Source of the DNA: Virgibacillus alimentarius
GTDB lineage: Bacteria; Bacillota; Bacilli; Bacillales; Amphibacillaceae
Direction: 5' to 3'
DNA length: 53,449 nt
Assembly (NCBI RefSeq): GCF_000709085.1
Contig: NZ_JFBD01000014.1
Location: forward strand, 1-53,449
Shown: piece after piece, positions 50,115 through 53,449 of the stretch
Numbering within the stretch: the first letter of the stretch is position 1
Layout: each line of letters opens with the position of its first letter
Translations under genes and position numbers: made by a program
Notes under the pieces: model-generated
Seen by the model: only the letters and a program-made list of their open reading frames with translations
The model's database searches: none
Told to the model about the DNA's origin: nothing

Positions 50115-52403
50115 TTATGGTAAAAACTTATAAAATGTTCCTTCCGTATTTTTATATCGAAATTGAACTGCACCATCTAAATCAGTTCGAAATAGTTGTA
50201 CCTTTTCTTTTTCAAGTATTTCCAATACATCTGCACTTGGATGTCCATAGGTGTTTTTTTTTCCAACTGATATAAGTGCATAGCTTGGATCTAATTGATT
50301 GACAAATATTTTACTTGTTGAGGTTCTGCTTCCGTGATGGCCGACTTTTAAAACATCAATGGCTAGATTTTGGTATCGATCTATTATTTCGTTTTCTGAA
50401 TCTTTTCCGCTATCCCCAGTAAAAAGCCAACTCATACCACCAAACTTTGTATATAAAATTAAAGAATTCTCATTTGGAGATTTCATATCTTTCGTTGGAC
50501 CAATCGTTTGAAAAACTTGCCCATTTATATCAATTTTATCGTTCAATCTCCTAATATGTGTCCCGTACTCCTTCCATAATTTTACTGTTTGACGATCGAG
50601 CTCATAGTAATCACTAATAATGACTTCCTTTACTTTCATATCTCTAAGTATATATTCAACACTTCCCATATGATCAATATCTTCATGGCTCAAAAAAATA
50701 GCATCAATATAATTAATTCCTCTGGAATATAAGTATGGTTTAATTATTTGTTTATATACTTTGTCAGATGACCCAAAATCGTTAAAGGTAAAATTCGCTC
50801 CTGCATCAACAAAAATTACTCCTTTTCGATAGGGCAATTCGATAACAAATGCATCACCTTGTCCGATATCTAGCATTGTTACAGTTCCAATTGGAGATAA
50901 ATATGGACGAAAAGCCAAACATACAATCAATAAGCTTATACTGCATCCATAGGTAAAAGCTTTAGGATGATTAGCACTTTGAAGATACTTCATAAGCATA
51001 AAAAATAAAACATAATATAAGACTGTAGCTACGATTGGCATATTGCCAATAATCCATGGATAATCTGCATGCTTATCAATAAGTGTGACCAAATGTATAA
51101 ATATCGAATGGATGTGAACAAAAAAATAGTCTAAAAATTTAACGATTGATACTGGAAACGGTGAGAGAAACAAAAAAATAAACATTAAAGGAATAACAAA
51201 TATTGAAAAATAAGGAACTACGATGACATTTAATAAAATTGATAGTGGTTGAAAAGTGGAAAAATAAGAAAGTTGCAGCGGTAAAATCATCATCTGGGAT
51301 ACAAAACTTATCTGTAATAATTGAAATATGGATGAATTAGATTGTGCAATCCAGTTTTTTGATAAAATCAATCCAAATGTAACGATAAAAGATAATTGAA
51401 AGCCTACATGATAAACGATATATTTATCAAAAAGAATAAATAAAAGAAAGACAATGCTTAAAACGTCAGTATAATTAAATTTTAATTTAGCTTTGTTTAG
51501 AATAATAAAAATCATGATGGATAAACTGGCACGCCAAACGGATGGTTCTCCCCCAGCAAGTAATGCATAAAGAGGTAAGAAAAAAATCATGATTAATTTA
51601 GCTTTTTCCTTTGTCAGTATATTTAACTTGATAAGCAAAAAATACAAGAGAGCTACTACTAATCCAACGTGCAGACCGGAAATAGCAAGTATATGTGAGA
51701 GATTCCACCTTTGAAATAAATCTACAGTCTGCTCACTTATAAACGAATCGTCTCCTAATACGAGAGCGTTTAGCCAACTGCTCGTTTTTTTACTATACTT
51801 ATCATTTACATAATTTAATAAATTGTCTCTCAGAGTAAAAATTTGGTTAAGTCTTGACCCTCCATGGCATTCAATATCATCGAAAGATTGAAGAATAATT
51901 TGATGAGTGATTCCTTGTTTTAGTAAATAAGTATGAAAATCAAATTGACCAGGATTAGTGGTTTGTTCTGGAAGCTCTAATTCACCGTGAACGATACATT
52001 TTGCACCATGTTTTATCGAGGTATGCTTTAAAAAGCTTTTAGAAGAACTTTTTTCATCCGGAAAGAAAATGACGGAGACTTTGTTTTGGGTTTGTCTTTC
52101 TTGAAATAGAAATTCAACTTTATTAGAAGTTAACGATATGGGACTGGTAATTTTACCACTATGGGAGGTCTCTTTGGAGATCAAATCATTTCGGGGCATA
52201 TCCACATCAATATTGGGTATATATACCCAATAAAAGAGAAAGGAAATAATGGACATAATTATTGGGATTGATCCTAATTTTCGATAATAATACAAATACA
52301 ATAACCATAAAAAAAATCCAACAATAAACCAATTAGTTTTAAAATATATTGTTAAAATACTTACAACTACTGAAAATGCTGCAAAATGCCAGTATCCTCT
52401 CAT
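50115..52403 (-). CDS. comEC: DNA uptake channel ComEC
   Basis: ComEC forms the channel that carries single-stranded transforming DNA across the membrane. The 762-residue protein has N-terminal membrane helices with an OB-like extracellular domain (about 60-190), the competence domain with about eight helices (about 205-500, including LSHILAISGLHVG), and a C-terminal metallo-beta-lactamase-like domain with LSHEDIDHMGS and VGHHGSRTS, which may degrade the non-transported strand. It is the last gene of the comE operon. The full-length frame suggests natural competence is possible. Confidence 0.95.
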   Translation of the reverse strand: MRGYWHFAAFSVVVSILTIYFKTNWFIVGFFLWLLYLYYYRKLGSIPIIMSIISFLFYWVYIPNIDVDMPRNDLISKETSHSGKITSPISLTSNKVEFLFQERQTQNKVSVIFFPDEKSSSKSFLKHTSIKHGAKCIVHGELELPEQTTNPGQFDFHTYLLKQGITHQIILQSFDDIECHGGSRLNQIFTLRDNLLNYVNDKYSKKTSSWLNALVLGDDSFISEQTVDLFQRWNLSHILAISGLHVGLVVALLYFLLIKLNILTKEKAKLIMIFFLPLYALLAGGEPSVWRASLSIMIFIILNKAKLKFNYTDVLSIVFLLFILFDKYIVYHVGFQLSFIVTFGLILSKNWIAQSNSSIFQLLQISFVSQMMILPLQLSYFSTFQPLSILLNVIVVPYFSIFVIPLMFIFLFLSPFPVSIVKFLDYFFVHIHSIFIHLVTLIDKHADYPWIIGNMPIVATVLYYVLFFMLMKYLQSANHPKAFTYGCSISLLIVCLAFRPYLSPIGTVTMLDIGQGDAFVIELPYRKGVIFVDAGANFTFNDFGSSDKVYKQIIKPYLYSRGINYIDAIFLSHEDIDHMGSVEYILRDMKVKEVIISDYYELDRQTVKLWKEYGTHIRRLNDKIDINGQVFQTIGPTKDMKSPNENSLILYTKFGGMSWLFTGDSGKDSENEIIDRYQNLAIDVLKVGHHGSRTSTSKIFVNQLDPSYALISVGKKNTYGHPSADVLEILEKEKVQLFRTDLDGAVQFRYKNTEGTFYKFLP

Positions 52404-52494
52404 ACATTACTCACCTGCATTAATCGTTCTTCTACAAATATTTTATGAAGTTCTTAGCAGAGGCCCTTCACTTTTTTAAGCGAAGGATCTCGTC

Positions 52495-53070
52495 CTATTT
52501 TGATTGACTATATGGTGTGAAAAGCTGTTTCGCCTGTTTTTTTAACACGCTTAATTCCTGCTCATTTGTATTTAATTCAAGTTTTTCAAGTAAATGTTGT
52601 ACATATGCTGATTTTTCTTTATATTTTGTATCAACTGCCAAATAATTCAGCTCTACTTTTTTCGTTTCCACACCTGCTTCCTGAAATAATTCAATTGCAT
52701 ATGGATGATTTCGGTAATCTTCCGCATAGTATACCGTTTTGATCCCACTTTGAATTAGTTGCTTACAGCATTGCAGACATGGATAATGTGTAACATAAAT
52801 ATCTGCATTATCTGTTGGAACTCCAAATTTAGCACATTGCAATAATGCATTTGCTTCCGCATGTACAGTTCTTACACAGTGTCCATCAATCACATAACAA
52901 CCTTCATCGTTACAATGAACACTTCCAGAAACACTTCCATTATAACCACCTGCTATGATGCGCTTATCTCTGACAATCGTTGCACCGACCATCAGCCTTG
53001 TGCATGTGCTTCTTAGTGCTAATAAATGACTTTGAGCCATAAAATACTGATCCCATGAAATTCGTTCCAT
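52495..53070 (-). CDS. comEB: ComEB, dCMP deaminase-like protein
   Basis: This 191-residue zinc-dependent deaminase has HAE (70-72) with the catalytic glutamate and PCLQC (97-101) with the zinc cysteines. In B. subtilis ComEB lies in the comE operon but is not required for transformation; it is thought to act as dCMP deaminase in dUMP supply. GGGGGAG precedes the start by about six bases. A 9-bp hairpin near 52465-52490 lies between it and comEC but lacks a T-run. Confidence 0.94.
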   Translation of the reverse strand: MERISWDQYFMAQSHLLALRSTCTRLMVGATIVRDKRIIAGGYNGSVSGSVHCNDEGCYVIDGHCVRTVHAEANALLQCAKFGVPTDNADIYVTHYPCLQCCKQLIQSGIKTVYYAEDYRNHPYAIELFQEAGVETKKVELNYLAVDTKYKEKSAYVQHLLEKLELNTNEQELSVLKKQAKQLFTPYSQSK

Positions 53071-53127
53071 GCCTCACTCCCCCTATACCTATATAGTTTA
53101 CAACTCTTTATTCTAATTCGTCAAAAA

Positions 53128-53449
53128 CTATGGGATTTGCAGTTCATCCTGCAGATTTTCCAGGGTTTTCTCTCCAATCCCGCTTACTTCTAGCAAGTCT
53201 TCTGTTGTTTGGAAGAATCCGTTTTCCTCTCTATGTTGTATAATTGCTTGGGCCTTAGCTGGTCCTATCCCGGATAAACTTTCTATTTCTTCTTGTGTAG
53301 CTTCATTTATCTTTATTTTATTGCTCTCTTTAGTTTTTTGACTAGCGTCAGCGAGGTGACCACTATCGACTCCTTTTGCGGGAACTTGAATCACCATCTC
53401 ATCTTGAACCTTTTGAGCCAAATTGACAATGGATTCATCGGCTTTTTTT
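53128..53449 (-). CDS. comEA: Competence DNA receptor ComEA (partial, N-terminus outside the window)
   Basis: ComEA is the membrane-anchored double-stranded DNA receptor of the uptake machinery. The visible C-terminal 107 residues hold a Ser/Lys-rich linker and a helix-hairpin-helix domain with KINEATQEEIESLSGIGPAKA and LLEVSGIGEKTLENL. The frame stays open to the window edge with no start, so the N-terminal anchor and SLBB-like domain lie beyond it. It is first in comEA-comEB-comEC. Confidence 0.93.
   Translation of the reverse strand, partial: KKADESIVNLAQKVQDEMVIQVPAKGVDSGHLADASQKTKESNKIKINEATQEEIESLSGIGPAKAQAIIQHREENGFFQTTEDLLEVSGIGEKTLENLQDELQIP

Noticed and set aside
52455-52490. Terminator between comEB and comEC
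   Set aside because: A 9-bp hairpin is present but has no T-tract, so it is more likely a minor attenuating or chance structure within the operon.

Overview
The window is a stretch of low-GC Bacillaceae chromosome. Almost every gene is on the minus strand and has a clear counterpart, in nearly the same order, in the Bacillus subtilis yqg-yqf-yqe-comE region. Endospore genes (spoIIP, gpr, yqfC, yqfD), a glycine T-box and CIRCE control of hrcA-dnaK all point to a spore-forming Bacillaceae. Gene content and sequence suggest a halotolerant Oceanobacillus/Virgibacillus-like genus, but the genus is inference.

Layout, left to right (transcription mostly runs right to left). 1-4.2 kb: cell-wall PBP (pbpA), an MFS transporter (yqgE) and Mn superoxide dismutase (sodA). 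4.4-5.1 kb: a six-gene tRNA operon (Asn-Met-His-Ile2-Ser-Phe). 5.4-7.0 kb: a Na/phosphate cotransporter gene broken by one frameshift. 7.2-9.1 kb: small accessory genes (orphan NfeD-like, LysM-like secreted protein, yqfX, yqfT). 9.2-13.3 kb: trmK-yqfO-cshB-nfo. 13.4-19.1 kb: cccA, the rpoD-dnaG sigma/primase pair, and ccpN-yqfL (gluconeogenesis control). 19.2-25.4 kb: glyQS with T-box, recO-yqzL-era, ybeY-dgkA. 25.4-33.9 kb: pgpH, phoH, frameshifted yqfD, yqfC, yqfB, floA-nfeD, yqeY, rpsU. 34.2-42.9 kb: deoC and the hrcA-grpE-dnaK / dnaJ-prmA-rsmE-mtaB heat-shock superoperon. 43.1-47.9 kb: lepA, yqxA, spoIIP, gpr. 48.1-50.0 kb: rpsT, holA, yqzM. 50.1 kb to the end: the comE DNA-uptake operon, with comEA cut by the window edge.

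The genes are mainly housekeeping: translation and tRNA modification, RNA decay, replication, recombination, proteostasis, sporulation and competence. Several short genes were found by hand: rpsU, yqzL and yqzM.

I found no undescribed multi-gene system. The most interesting non-obvious item is a degenerate 5-prime fragment of a bacterial group II intron (class C type), sitting immediately after the shared rpsT/holA terminator. Other items worth checking are two single-base frameshifts (Na/Pi cotransporter and yqfD), a terminator plus promoter that may split dnaJ from dnaK, a palindrome in a direct-repeat-flanked spacer at 5.2-5.4 kb, an operator-like dyad on the cotransporter promoter, and sequence oddities in two tRNAs.
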